DNA from: JAGRKR01 sp041397725
Lineage (GTDB): Bacteria; Pseudomonadota; Alphaproteobacteria; Rhizobiales; Hyphomicrobiaceae
Length of the DNA stretch: 64,000 nucleotides
Reading direction: 5' to 3'
NCBI GenBank assembly: GCA_041397725.1
Contig: JAWKVZ010000007.1
Coordinates: 124,001-188,000, forward strand
Part shown: piece after piece, positions 15,930 through 24,864 of the stretch
Numbering within the stretch: position 1 is the stretch's first letter
Layout: each line of letters opens with the position of its first letter
The notes under the pieces: model-generated
Database searches by the model: none
The model's input: only the letters and a program-made list of their open reading frames with translations
Told to the model about the DNA's origin: nothing
Program-made: the position numbers and the translations under genes

Positions 15930-16922
15930 ATGACCGAGAAGAAGCCGCTGGTCATCGTCACCCGCAAGCTGCCCGATGTCGTCGAGACGCGCATGCGGGA
16001 GCTGTTCGACGCGCGCCTGAACGTCGACGACAAGACATTCTCGTCGGCCGAGCTGGTGGAGGCTGTCCGCACGGCGGACGTGCTGGTGCCGACGGTGACG
16101 GATCGGATAGACCGCGGCGTTCTCGCCCAGTCCGGGCCGAACCTCAAGCTGATCGCGAACTTCGGCACGGGCGTCGACAACATCGACCTCGATACCGCGC
16201 GCAACCGGGGAATCATCGTCACGAATACGCCGGGCGTCCTGACCGAGGACACGGCCGATATGACCATGGCCCTGATCCTGGCGGTTCCGCGGCGTCTGAC
16301 GGAAGGCGCGACGTTCCTGAAGGCGAACCATGAGAACTGGCAGGGCTGGTCGCCCACGTGGATGCTCGGGCACCGCATCTATGGCAAGCGCCTCGGCATC
16401 GTCGGCATGGGGCGCATCGGCACGGCTGTGGCGCGCCGCGCCCGCGCGTTCGGCCTGCAGATCCATTATCACAATCGCCGCCGCGTCTCGGAGGAGCTGG
16501 AGCGCGAGCTCGAGGCGACCTACTGGGACAGCCTCGACCAGATGCTGTCGCGCATGGATATCATCTCGGTCAATTGCCCGCACACGCCGGCCACCTATCA
16601 CCTGCTCTCGGCGCGGCGTCTGAAGCTGCTCAAGCCCGACGCCTTCCTGGTCAATACGGCGCGTGGTGAGGTCATCGACGAGAACGCGCTCGCCCGCATG
16701 ATCGATGCCGGTGAGATCGCGGGTGCCGGGCTCGACGTTTTCGAGCACGAGCCGGCGATCAATCCGCGTCTGCTGGCCTCGAAGCGGGTCGTTGCCTTGC
16801 CGCACATGGGCTCGGCGACGATCGAAGGGCGCATCGACATGGGCCAGAAGGTCATCATCAACATCAAGACGTTCCTCGACGGTCACGCGCCGCCCGATCG
16901 CGTCCATCCCGGCATGTTCTAA
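15930..16922 (+). CDS. D-isomer 2-hydroxyacid dehydrogenase (glyoxylate/hydroxypyruvate reductase-like)
   Basis: The enzyme probably reduces glyoxylate or hydroxypyruvate with NAD(P)H. The 330-residue protein has the catalytic set of the family: an Arg in NTARGEVIDE (residue ~243), a Glu in FEHEPAINPRL and a His in LPHMGSAT (residue ~290). The nucleotide loop is GIVGMGRIGTAVARR near residue 155. The 306-bp gap before it (15624-15929) holds no convincing gene; GAGG lies shortly before the ATG. In this organism glyoxylate would arise from malyl-CoA cleavage by the enzymes at 61-63 kb. Confidence 0.9.
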   Translation: MTEKKPLVIVTRKLPDVVETRMRELFDARLNVDDKTFSSAELVEAVRTADVLVPTVTDRIDRGVLAQSGPNLKLIANFGTGVDNIDLDTARNRGIIVTNTPGVLTEDTADMTMALILAVPRRLTEGATFLKANHENWQGWSPTWMLGHRIYGKRLGIVGMGRIGTAVARRARAFGLQIHYHNRRRVSEELERELEATYWDSLDQMLSRMDIISVNCPHTPATYHLLSARRLKLLKPDAFLVNTARGEVIDENALARMIDAGEIAGAGLDVFEHEPAINPRLLASKRVVALPHMGSATIEGRIDMGQKVIINIKTFLDGHAPPDRVHPGMF

Positions 16923-16970
16923 GATCCGCCCGGCCGTCGCGGTGACGGCCCGATCGCCATGGAGACGGCA

Positions 16971-17723
16971 ATGAGCGAACACCCACTTGCCGGCAGGACG
17001 GCGCTCGTCACCGGCGCCTCGCGCAACATCGGCCGCGCCATCGCCCTGCGGCTGGCGGCGGCGGGTGCAGATATCGTCGTCAATACGCTCCAGGACCGGG
17101 CTGCGGCGGAAGGCGTTGCCGCGGAGATCGCCGCGCTCGGCCGGCGGTCGCTGGTGCAGGTCGCGGACGTGACGGATCGGGATGCGGTTCGCACCATGGC
17201 CGCTGCGGCGACGGACAGCTTCGGCGGAGTCGATATCCTCGTGTGCAATGCGTCCAGCCGGGGACAGGTCGACTTTCTCGACCTCGACTACGCCTCTTGG
17301 CGGCGCGTCATCGACATTTCCCTCGACGGCTGCTTCCACTGCGCCCAGGCGACCTTGCCCGGCATGATCGCGAAGGGGTGGGGCCGCATCATCACGCTCG
17401 GCGGCGTCGCCTGGCACATCGGCTCGAAGCGTCGCGCCAACAACCTGGCGGGCAAGGCCGGTCTTACCGGTCTGACGCGGGCGCTGGCGGCCGAGTTCGG
17501 AGACCGCGGCATCACCGCCAACATGATTTCGCCGGGGGTCGTGGAAACGGTGCGACCGGCTTCGGCGGGGGCGCTGCCGGTACGCACCAGCATGCCGCCG
17601 GTGCCGCGCGACGCAAGCGTCGACGAGATCGCCTCGGCCGCGCTTTTTCTCGCCCATCCCGCACAGGCGTTCGTTACCGGCCAGATCATCCACGTCAACG
17701 GTGGCGCCTACCTCGGGAGCTGA
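16971..17723 (+). CDS. short-chain dehydrogenase/reductase family protein lacking Ser-Tyr catalytic pair
   Basis: The 250-residue protein has the SDR Rossmann fold with TGASRNIGRA (residues 14-23) and a CNAS version of the usual NNAG motif (92-95). The sites aligned to the catalytic Ser and Tyr are Gly145 (LGGVAW) and Asn158 (RANNLAGKAG); only Lys162 remains. Normal SDR chemistry is therefore doubtful. The end VTGQIIHVNGGAYLGS is intact and the frame is clean, so it is under selection rather than decaying. The start uses ATG at 16971, with GGAG 6 nt upstream, rather than 16959. Confidence 0.85.
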   Translation: MSEHPLAGRTALVTGASRNIGRAIALRLAAAGADIVVNTLQDRAAAEGVAAEIAALGRRSLVQVADVTDRDAVRTMAAAATDSFGGVDILVCNASSRGQVDFLDLDYASWRRVIDISLDGCFHCAQATLPGMIAKGWGRIITLGGVAWHIGSKRRANNLAGKAGLTGLTRALAAEFGDRGITANMISPGVVETVRPASAGALPVRTSMPPVPRDASVDEIASAALFLAHPAQAFVTGQIIHVNGGAYLGS

Positions 17724-17745
17724 CCGGGGCAGGCAATCCGCTGCT

Positions 17746-18390
17746 TCATCCCGCGCGTGGCGGCATCGGGTGCTCGGCCACGAGGGCGTCATCGCTGTCC
17801 TTGGCACGCCGGGCGGCGGGCCTGTTCGTCAGACGCTGCCAGTAGGCCTCGAAGGCGGTAAGGCGCGGCAGCGTGCCGAACTGCATACCCCAGCCGATAT
17901 GCGAGCCCAGATAGACATCGGCGGCCGAGAAGCGGTCGCCCGTCACGTACTCCCGCTGCGACAGCAGAGCGTCGAGCGTCTCGACGACGGCGTCAAGGCT
18001 GCCAAAGCCGGCCATGCCCCGGCGATCCGCAGGCACCTCGAAACCGAGCGCCTTGTTGGTCACTGCCGCTTCCAGCGGCCCGGCGGCGAAGAACAGCCAG
18101 CGGTAGTAGGCGCCCCGCGCTCTGTCATCTGGCGGGGGCGCCAGGGCGGCCGACGGGAACGCATCGGCCAGATAGGCGCAAATGGCGGCACATTCGGTCA
18201 CGATCGTGTCCCCATGCCTCAGCGCCGGGACTTTGCCCATGGGATTGATGGCGAGATAGGCCGGCGCCTTCATCGTCGTGCCGTAGTCGAGGATCTCGGC
18301 CCGATAGGGTTCTCCGATCTCCTCGAGCATCCAGCGCGCGATGCGTCCTCGCGACATCGGATGCGTGTAGAGCACGAGCTCGTCGGCCAT
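17746..18390 (-). CDS. glutathione S-transferase family protein
   Basis: The 214-residue protein has an N-terminal thioredoxin-like domain: LYTHPMSRGRIARWMLEEIG places Ser in the usual activating position. The NPMGKVPAL cis-Pro and TECAAICAYLAD glutathione-binding motifs follow. The C-terminal helical domain includes DRFSAADVYLGSHI with the conserved N-cap Ser/Asp. It probably conjugates or reduces small electrophiles with glutathione; the substrate is unknown. The second ATG is chosen because GGAGG is 8 nt upstream. Confidence 0.92.
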   Translation of the reverse strand: MADELVLYTHPMSRGRIARWMLEEIGEPYRAEILDYGTTMKAPAYLAINPMGKVPALRHGDTIVTECAAICAYLADAFPSAALAPPPDDRARGAYYRWLFFAAGPLEAAVTNKALGFEVPADRRGMAGFGSLDAVVETLDALLSQREYVTGDRFSAADVYLGSHIGWGMQFGTLPRLTAFEAYWQRLTNRPAARRAKDSDDALVAEHPMPPRAG

Positions 18391-18501
18391 GTGCATTTCC
18401 TCCGTGGTTGATGCCCGAACGCCGGGACGAGACCTCTAGCGGACCATCGTGACGGCAGGACGTCAGGCGAAACCGTGATGACGGATCGCCGTCGCGAGAC
18501 T

Positions 18502-19416
18502 TCAGGCCCACGGGCCACCCGAACTGCGGACGTCGGGCTGACCGGACCTTCCGAGCTCTCTTGCCAGCTCTTGCAGCGCCGCAATGCGGTTCGCGGTGTT
18601 CGGGTGGGTCGAGAACAGATTGTCCATGCCTCGGCCGGTCAACGGATTGATGATGAAGAGATGCGCCGCACCGGGGGCAGCCTCCGCCTGTTCGTTGACG
18701 ACGCCTCCGCGCACGACCTCCTCGATGCGCTGCAGCGCCGAGGCGAGCCACATGGGATTGCCGCAGATGAGCGCCCCCATGCGGTCGGCCTGATATTCGC
18801 GCGATCGGCTGATCGCCATCTGCACGAGCATGGCGGCCATCGGTGCCACGATCACCGCGACCAGGGTGCCGATGAGACCGATGCCGCCGCCGTTGTTGCC
18901 GCGATTGCCGCCGAACAGCGAGCTGAATTGAAGATACTGGGCCAGCATCGAGATAGCGCCGGCGATCGTGGCGGCAACCGTCATCGTCAGCGTATCGCGG
19001 TTCTTGATGTGAGCGAGCTCGTGCGCCATCACGCCAGCGACCTCCTCGTGGCTCATCATCTCCAGCAGCCCGGTGGAGGCGCAGACCGCGGAATGCTCGG
19101 GGCTGCGGCCGGTCGCGAAGGCGTTGGGCTGGGCGCTGTGCATGACGTAGACTTTGGGCATCGGCAGTCCGGCCCGGGCGGAAAGATCGTGCACCATGGT
19201 GTAGTAGTCGGGTGCCGATTGCGCGTCGACCTCCTCGGCGCCGTGCATCTTCAGCACCATCTTGTCGGAGTTCCAGAAGCTGAAGATGTTCATCGCCACG
19301 GCGGCGGCGAAGGCGATCAGCATGCCGGTCCTGCCGCCGGCCGCATACCCCAGGAGGGCAAAGACCGCCGTCAATAGCGCAAGCAGCATTGCGGTTTTTG
19401 CGTAGTTCAGCGGCAT
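18502..19416 (-). CDS. htpX: membrane zinc protease HtpX
   Basis: HtpX is an inner-membrane M48 protease that degrades misfolded membrane proteins. The 304-residue protein has two N-terminal transmembrane helices (TAMLLALLTAVFALLGYAA, TGMLIAFAAAVAMNIFSF), the PNAFATGR substrate motif, the zinc site MAHELAHIKNRDT (near residue 130) and two further hydrophobic stretches. The third zinc ligand is in SREYQADRMGA. The start at 19416 is preferred over 19419 because GGGAG is better spaced. Confidence 0.95.
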   Translation of the reverse strand: MPLNYAKTAMLLALLTAVFALLGYAAGGRTGMLIAFAAAVAMNIFSFWNSDKMVLKMHGAEEVDAQSAPDYYTMVHDLSARAGLPMPKVYVMHSAQPNAFATGRSPEHSAVCASTGLLEMMSHEEVAGVMAHELAHIKNRDTLTMTVAATIAGAISMLAQYLQFSSLFGGNRGNNGGGIGLIGTLVAVIVAPMAAMLVQMAISRSREYQADRMGALICGNPMWLASALQRIEEVVRGGVVNEQAEAAPGAAHLFIINPLTGRGMDNLFSTHPNTANRIAALQELARELGRSGQPDVRSSGGPWA

Positions 19417-19553
19417 CATCGTCTCCCGCGCACCAACGGCAGGCCGGCCACGAGCAGGCGTGCCCGGCAGGTCCGCCAGCATGGTACCCGCGCCTCAACG
19501 GATGCTATATGGGATTTCTCGCGCAGCCTAGAAATGAGGAGTTCTGAACGATC

Positions 19554-19787
19554 ATGGCAAGTGACGGATCGCAGAACCAGCCGGAAAACGCCGGTGATGG
19601 TGAGGAGCGCCGCCGCCGCGCACAACTGTCGCCAGCGGCGCAACGTGCGCTCGCGGAGGCGGACCAGCGCCGCGCGGAAGCCTCCGCCCGCGACGCCGAG
19701 CAGGCCAAAGAGCTTGGGGGGCGGAACGGCCCCGATCCCGTTCGCTACGGCGATTGGGAGAAGGGTGGCATCATCTCCGACTTCTGA
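19554..19787 (+). CDS. DUF1674/SDHAF4-like succinate dehydrogenase assembly factor
   Basis: The 77-residue protein has a charged, disordered N-terminus rich in Arg, Ala and Glu. It ends GPDPVRYGDWEKGGIISDF, the signature of DUF1674, whose mitochondrial members (SDHAF4) protect the flavinylated succinate dehydrogenase flavoprotein before assembly. It is encoded alone, between htpX and a TadG-like gene. The sdh operon is 35 kb away, so the link is by family, not by operon. Confidence 0.85.
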   Translation: MASDGSQNQPENAGDGEERRRRAQLSPAAQRALAEADQRRAEASARDAEQAKELGGRNGPDPVRYGDWEKGGIISDF

Positions 19788-19819
19788 GCCGCCCCCCCCG
19801 AGGACCCGCAAGGGGCGGC
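19788..19819 (+). terminator. GC-rich hairpin directly after the SDHAF4-like gene
   Basis: GCCGCCCC (19788-19795) and GGGGCGGC (19812-19819) can form a perfect 8-bp stem with a 16-nt loop. It starts on the base after the stop codon. Only scattered T residues follow, so termination may be Rho-dependent or the hairpin may protect the mRNA 3' end. Confidence 0.45.
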
Positions 19820-19960
19820 CACTGACCAAATGGAGCTTTGCTTTAACGAATTGCTTACCGCTCCCAGCGATGGCGGCCAGCCGCCATGCGAGCGACATTT
19901 TGCATAGCACGCGAGTTGCATCCGGACGCTCGAGACCTTGTGACCGTCCCGGAGAGAGAC

Positions 19961-21220
19961 ATGTTCTGCATCTGCAAGCTCGCAGCAAACCGCTTTCGGC
20001 GAAGCAATGAGGGCATTACGGCCCCGATGTTCGCCCTGTCGTTCATGATCATTTTCCTTGGTGTGGGTCTCGCCATCGACACCGGACGCGCCATGCACGT
20101 CGGCAACAAGATCGCCAACGCGCTCGACGCCGCCGCACTGGCCGCCGCCAAGGGCATGCGCGAGCAGGGCCTCTCGGACGACGAGGTGCGTCAGCTCGCC
20201 GGCGCCTATTTCGAAGAGAATATGAAGGGCCATGTGTCGAGCTATGCCACGCTCGGCACTCTGTCCGTGCAGATCGACCGCCGGACCAGCACCGTCACCG
20301 TCGGCACCGATGCGGATGTCCCGACGATCTTCGGCCGGCTGGCGGGCCTCAATACATTGTCGTTCCCGAAGACGGCTGCCGCGACCTACAACATCCGCGA
20401 CATCGAGGTGGGCCTTGCGCTCGATGTGACCGGCTCCATGTCCGGCAGCAAGATCGAGGACCTCAAGGGGGCTGCTCGCGACCTCGTGGACATCCTGATC
20501 CCGGATCAGCGCACGTCGTCGCGCAAGGTCCGCATCGGCTTGGCGCCGTACGCCGCCACGGTCAACGCCGGCCCCTACGCCAGGATCGCGACCGGCAACC
20601 GCAGCGTCGACGGTTGCGTGCTCGAGCGCCGCACCGGTAATCTCGATGGTGATCTGTCGCCTCTGAACGGTGGCCTGTTCGGCGTCCGCGGCGACGGCAA
20701 CAGCCGGGGCAACGGCCAGTATTCCTGCCCGCGTGCAGAGATTCAGCCCATCACCGACGACAAGACCGTGCTCAAGGCGTCGATCGACTCCTTCCGCACG
20801 GGCGGCTTCACGGGCGGCCATCTCGGCGCCGCGTGGGCGTGGTACCTGATCTCGCCGAACTGGGCCTCAGTCTGGCCGAGCGAGAGCACGCCCGTGGCCT
20901 ATCGCGACGAGCGTACGATCAAGGCGCTGATCCTGATGACGGACGGCGAGTTCAACACCTCGTACTCCGCCGGCGTCGGCGGCCCCGCGCAGGTCAGCGA
21001 ATCCTTCCGTCGCGCCGACGGGGTCTGCCGCAACGCCAAGGGCGAGCAGGTGATCATCTACACGATCGGCTTCAAGCTCCGCGATGCCAGTGCCATCAAT
21101 GCCTTGCGCACCTGTGCGACGTCGATTGGTCACTTCTTCCTGGCCGAGAACGGCGAAGAGCTGAGGGCGGCGTTTCGCACTATTGCCACCAATCTCGCCA
21201 ACCTTCGGCTGGCAAACTAG
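19961..21220 (+). CDS. TadG-like pilus-type membrane protein with von Willebrand factor A domain
   Basis: The 419-residue protein starts MFCICKLAANRFRRSNEG, the basic lead of TadE/TadG-like proteins, followed by one transmembrane helix (ITAPMFALSFMIIFLGVGLAID). The mature part is a vWA domain with the metal site DVTGSMSGSKIEDLK near residue 153 and LILMTDGEFNT near 325. Such proteins occur with tad pilus operons, but no other tad gene is in the window. GGAGAG precedes the chosen ATG; an upstream start at 19886 would precede the typical N-terminus. Confidence 0.88.
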   Translation: MFCICKLAANRFRRSNEGITAPMFALSFMIIFLGVGLAIDTGRAMHVGNKIANALDAAALAAAKGMREQGLSDDEVRQLAGAYFEENMKGHVSSYATLGTLSVQIDRRTSTVTVGTDADVPTIFGRLAGLNTLSFPKTAAATYNIRDIEVGLALDVTGSMSGSKIEDLKGAARDLVDILIPDQRTSSRKVRIGLAPYAATVNAGPYARIATGNRSVDGCVLERRTGNLDGDLSPLNGGLFGVRGDGNSRGNGQYSCPRAEIQPITDDKTVLKASIDSFRTGGFTGGHLGAAWAWYLISPNWASVWPSESTPVAYRDERTIKALILMTDGEFNTSYSAGVGGPAQVSESFRRADGVCRNAKGEQVIIYTIGFKLRDASAINALRTCATSIGHFFLAENGEELRAAFRTIATNLANLRLAN

Positions 21221-21232
21221 GGTTTCAACCGG

Positions 21233-21264
21233 CTTCGAGGGCGCGCCAAGGCGCGCTTTCGAAG
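21233..21264 (+). terminator. strong hairpin 12 bp after the TadG-like gene
   Basis: The arms 21233-21247 and 21250-21264 pair over 15 positions (13 Watson-Crick and two G-U) with only AA between, so the real loop would open a few pairs. It follows the TadG-like stop codon closely. No T-tract follows. It is a candidate intrinsic or Rho-assisted terminator. Confidence 0.5.
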
Positions 21265-21383
21265 TTGCGACCACCTCCTGAGGTCCATGCGGCCCGTAAT
21301 CTCGGCTCCGGCAGCAAAAATTCGCCCCACCATGACGTGTTCGGGGTAAAAGGCCTGGGGGTGCTGTCAACCGAGGCTGGGCG

Positions 21384-22085
21384 ATGAAGCGGCGGCGTTT
21401 CAGACTGGGACGATTCCTGCTGCTGCTCGCCCTGGTGCTCGGCATCGGTGTGCTGTTCCGGGAGGGTTGGATTCCCGGTCGCTATTCCCCCCTGCCCCCG
21501 ATCGATCTCGCGGAGGCGCCGAGCTGGCTGCTCGACTGGCGTCTTGCCGAGATCCGCCGAGACCCGCAACTCTGCCGGCGCACACTCAAGAAGCCGCAGA
21601 TCGTCGCCGCCTCCGTCCCCGATCGCAGCTACAAGATCGGTTGCGGCTGGAAGAACGCCGTCCGGATCACGGAAGTAGGCGGGGCCAGGCTCTCGGCAAC
21701 CATGACGTGCGAGATGGCCACCGCGCTGGCGTTGTGGATGGTGCATGACGTGCAGCCGCTGGCGCAGGAGCTGCTCAAGTCGCGCGTGGTGGCGGTGCGC
21801 AGCCTCGGCACCTATGCCTGCCGCAACATCGTCGGCCCGCTTTCGTTCATGAAAAGCGAGCATGCCTCGGCCAACGCACTGGACGTCGCCGGTTTCGTGC
21901 TGGCCGACGGCCGAACCCTCAGCCTCACCCGGCACTGGAGCGCCAAGGGGCCGGAAAGCCAGTTTCTGCGAGCACTGCATACCCGCGCGTGCCGCTATTT
22001 CCGCGTCACGCTGGGGCCTGAGGCCAACAAATACCACCGCGATCACTTCCATTTCGATCGCGGGATCCTGTCGACCTGCCGGTGA
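21384..22085 (+). CDS. extensin-like family protein
   Basis: The 233-residue protein has one N-terminal membrane anchor (RFLLLLALVLGIGVLF, residues ~10-25). The extensin-like C-terminal domain of Rhizobiales follows: GCGWKNAVRI, MTCEMATALALW, SLGTYACRN, SEHASANALDVAGF and YHRDHFHFDRG. The paired His and Asp residues (SEHASANALD, HRDHFHFD) look like a metallopeptidase-type site of the D-Ala-D-Ala carboxypeptidase/LAS group, so it may act on peptidoglycan. This function is inferred from the motif. Confidence 0.88.
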   Translation: MKRRRFRLGRFLLLLALVLGIGVLFREGWIPGRYSPLPPIDLAEAPSWLLDWRLAEIRRDPQLCRRTLKKPQIVAASVPDRSYKIGCGWKNAVRITEVGGARLSATMTCEMATALALWMVHDVQPLAQELLKSRVVAVRSLGTYACRNIVGPLSFMKSEHASANALDVAGFVLADGRTLSLTRHWSAKGPESQFLRALHTRACRYFRVTLGPEANKYHRDHFHFDRGILSTCR

Positions 22086-22094
22086 GGCCGCGCG

Positions 22095-23501
22095 CTACAT
22101 GTGGATGGCGCGCTTGGCGACCGCCAGGGCGGCTTCCTTGACGGCTTCCGTCAAGGTCGGGTGGGCGTGGCACGTCCGAGCCAGATCCTCTGCCGAGCCG
22201 CCGAACTCCATGAGCACGGCCGCTTCGGCGATCAGCTCCCCGACATGCGGTCCGATCATGTGCACGCCGAGCACGCGGTCGGTCTCGGCATCCGCGAGTA
22301 CCTTCACGAAGCCTTCCGTCGTCCGGTTGACCTTGGCGCGGCCGTTGGCCGTGAAGGGGAACTTGCCGACGGTGTAGTTGATACCGGCAGCCTTCAACTC
22401 ATCTTCGGTCTTGCCGACGGCCGCCACCTCGGGATGGGTGTAGACCACGCTCGGGATGACATCATAGTTCACGTGGCCGGCCTGACCGGCCAGGATTTCC
22501 GCGACCGCCACGCCTTCGTCCTCCGCCTTGTGGGCGAGCATGGGGCCGGCAATGACGTCGCCGATGGCATGGATGCCGGCGACGGTCGTCCTGAAATGGT
22601 CGTCGACAGTGATCCGGCCCCTGGCGTCTCGTTCGACGCCGATGGTCTCGAGTCCGAGGCCCTCCGTGCAGGGGACGCGACCGATGGCCACGAGCACCAC
22701 GTCCGCGCTCAGGGTCTCGGTCTTGGCGTCGTCGTGTGAGGGACTGATGGACACGGTAATGCCGTCGGCGCCGCGCTTGGCTCCCATGACCTTGGAGCCG
22801 AGCTTGAAGGCGATGCCTTGCCGCGCCAGCAGGCGCTGGAACTGCTTGGCGATCTCCTCGTCCATGCCCGGCAGGATCCGATCGAGATACTCGACGACGA
22901 CCACCTCGCTGCCGAGGCGTCGCCAGACCGAGCCGAGCTCCAGGCCGATGACGCCGGCGCCGATCACGAGCAGCTTCTTCGGCACGCTCTTGAGCGACAA
23001 GGCGCCTGTCGAGGAGACGATCGCTTCCTCGTCGATGTCGATGCCCTTGAGCCGGGCGACCTCGGAGCCTGTGGCAATCACGATGGACTTCGTCTCGAGC
23101 TCCTGCGCCTCGCCGCTGACGGGGGTGACGCGCACCCGGCCGGCCGAAACGATGCTGCCAACGCCTTGGAAGGTGGCGATCTTGTTCTTCTTGAGCAGGA
23201 AGGCGACGCCCTGCACGTTGCCCTTCACGCCATCGTCCTTGAAGGCCATCATGCGCGCCAGATCGAGCTCGGGCGAGACCTTGATGCCCATGGCGGCGAA
23301 ACCGTGCCCCGCTTCGGCGTACAGCTCCGAGGCATGCAGGAGCGCCTTGGAGGGGATGCAGCCGACGTTCAGGCAGGTACCACCATGCGTCGCCCGCTTC
23401 TCGACGACCGCGACCTTGAGGCCGAGTTGCGCTGCGCGGATCGCGCAGACATAGCCACCCGGTCCGGTGCCGATGACGATAAGGTCGTAGGTCGTGCTCA
23501 T
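22095..23501 (-). CDS. lpdA: dihydrolipoyl dehydrogenase (E3)
   Basis: E3 reoxidises the dihydrolipoyl groups of 2-oxoacid dehydrogenase complexes and reduces NAD+. The 468-residue protein has an FAD-binding GTGPGGYVCAIRAAQLG start, the redox disulfide GGTCLNVGCIPSK (residues ~41-53), the NAD loop IGAGVIGLELG near residue 185 and the catalytic HAHPTLTEAV near the C-terminus. It lies 27 bp after sucB, so it is most likely the E3 of the 2-oxoglutarate dehydrogenase complex. Confidence 0.97.
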   Translation of the reverse strand: MSTTYDLIVIGTGPGGYVCAIRAAQLGLKVAVVEKRATHGGTCLNVGCIPSKALLHASELYAEAGHGFAAMGIKVSPELDLARMMAFKDDGVKGNVQGVAFLLKKNKIATFQGVGSIVSAGRVRVTPVSGEAQELETKSIVIATGSEVARLKGIDIDEEAIVSSTGALSLKSVPKKLLVIGAGVIGLELGSVWRRLGSEVVVVEYLDRILPGMDEEIAKQFQRLLARQGIAFKLGSKVMGAKRGADGITVSISPSHDDAKTETLSADVVLVAIGRVPCTEGLGLETIGVERDARGRITVDDHFRTTVAGIHAIGDVIAGPMLAHKAEDEGVAVAEILAGQAGHVNYDVIPSVVYTHPEVAAVGKTEDELKAAGINYTVGKFPFTANGRAKVNRTTEGFVKVLADAETDRVLGVHMIGPHVGELIAEAAVLMEFGGSAEDLARTCHAHPTLTEAVKEAALAVAKRAIHM

Positions 23502-23528
23502 GACTGGCCCGCTGCTTCGTTGTTCCGA

Positions 23529-24821
23529 CTAGAGCTCGAGGATGAGACGCTGCGGGTCCTCGAGCAGCTCCTTGACGCGCACGAGGAAGGTCACGGCCTC
23601 CTTGCCATCGACGATGCGGTGATCGTAGCTCAGCGCCAGATACATCATCGGGCGAATCACGACCTGGCCGTTGCGGGCCACCGGCCGATCTTCGATGCGA
23701 TGCATGCCGAGGATGCCAGACTGCGGCACGTTGAGGATCGGTGTCGAGAGCATCGAGCCGTAGACGCCGCCGTTCGAGATCGTGAACGTGCCGCCCTGCA
23801 TCTCCTCGATGCCGAGGCGGCCATCCCGCGCACGGCGGCCGAACTCATTGATCTTGGCCTCGATCTCGGCGACCGTCATGCGATCGGCCTCACGGATGAC
23901 GGGCACGACGAGGCCCTTCTCCGTGCCGACCGCCACGCCGATATGATAGTAGTTCTTGTAGACGATGTCGGTGCCGTCGATCTCGGCATTGACCGCGGGC
24001 ACCTCGCGAAGCGCCTGGATGCAGGCCTTGACGAAGAAGCCCATGAAGCCGAGGCGCACGCCGTGGCGGCGCTCGAACAGATCCCGATATTCTTTGCGCA
24101 GGCTCATAACGCCGCTCATGTCGACGTCGTTGAACGTCGTCAGCATGGCCGCCGTGTTCTGGGCGTCCTTCAGTCGCGCGGCGATCGTCTGGCGCAGGCG
24201 CGACATGCGCACCCGTTCCTCACGCTCGGCGTCGTTCGGGGGTGACGGCACGCGAACCTGACGGAGGGTTTCCGAAGGCTGCGCAGGGACGGACGGAGGG
24301 GCCTGTCGCGTGGCCGGCAACGATGCCGGCGGCGTTGCGGGAGCCGGTGCCGGTGGCGTCGGCTGCGCCGCGGTGGCGCGCTGCACGTCCTCCTTGAGCA
24401 CCTGGCCGCGCTTGCCGGATCCTGCGACGGTGTTGGCGTCGATGCCGGCTTCCGCCAGCGCCTTGCGGGCGGCGGGAGACGGCGGCATCTGGCTGCCGGC
24501 CTTGACCTGCTCGGCGGGCTTCTCAGGCGCCTTGGCCGGGGCGGACGCCTTGGCGGGCTTGGCTTCGCCCGCCGCCTTGCCGGCGCCTTCCTTGATGATA
24601 CCGAGCACGGTGCCGATGGCGACGGTGGTGCCCTCGCTCACCTTGATCTCCGAGAGCACGCCGGCGCTCGGAGCGGGAACCTCGACCGTGACCTTGTCGG
24701 TCTCGAGCTCGCACAACGGCTCGTCGGCGCTGACGGTGTCGCCGGGCGCCTTGAACCATTTGCCGACGGTGGCCTCGGTGACCGATTCCCCCAGCGTCGG
24801 CACGCGGATCTCGCTTGGCAT
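23529..24821 (-). CDS. sucB: 2-oxoglutarate dehydrogenase E2, dihydrolipoyllysine succinyltransferase
   Basis: E2 carries the lipoyl group and transfers succinyl to CoA. The 430-residue protein has one lipoyl domain (lipoylated Lys in ELETDKVTVEV, residue ~43) and an Ala/Pro/Lys linker. A peripheral subunit-binding domain (PSPAARKALAEAGID, near 115) is followed by a second Pro/Ala linker. The catalytic core contains SYDHRIVDGKEAVTFL (active His and Asp) near the C-terminus. The core sequence FMGFFVKACIQAL marks the succinyltransferase type. Confidence 0.96.
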   Translation of the reverse strand: MPSEIRVPTLGESVTEATVGKWFKAPGDTVSADEPLCELETDKVTVEVPAPSAGVLSEIKVSEGTTVAIGTVLGIIKEGAGKAAGEAKPAKASAPAKAPEKPAEQVKAGSQMPPSPAARKALAEAGIDANTVAGSGKRGQVLKEDVQRATAAQPTPPAPAPATPPASLPATRQAPPSVPAQPSETLRQVRVPSPPNDAEREERVRMSRLRQTIAARLKDAQNTAAMLTTFNDVDMSGVMSLRKEYRDLFERRHGVRLGFMGFFVKACIQALREVPAVNAEIDGTDIVYKNYYHIGVAVGTEKGLVVPVIREADRMTVAEIEAKINEFGRRARDGRLGIEEMQGGTFTISNGGVYGSMLSTPILNVPQSGILGMHRIEDRPVARNGQVVIRPMMYLALSYDHRIVDGKEAVTFLVRVKELLEDPQRLILEL

Positions 24822-24864
24822 GATCTCCCTTCCCTGTGAGCAGTGGTCGTGGCAGCAGGTCGTG

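Noticed and set aside
15903..17807. Long open frame of 634 codons on the minus strand, antisense to the hydroxyacid dehydrogenase and SDR genes
   Set aside because: High GC lengthens antisense frames. It has no family motif, and the plus-strand genes have clear domains.
22818..24245. 475-codon plus-strand frame opposite lpdA and sucB
   Set aside because: Spans the junction of two real genes in antisense and has no domain.
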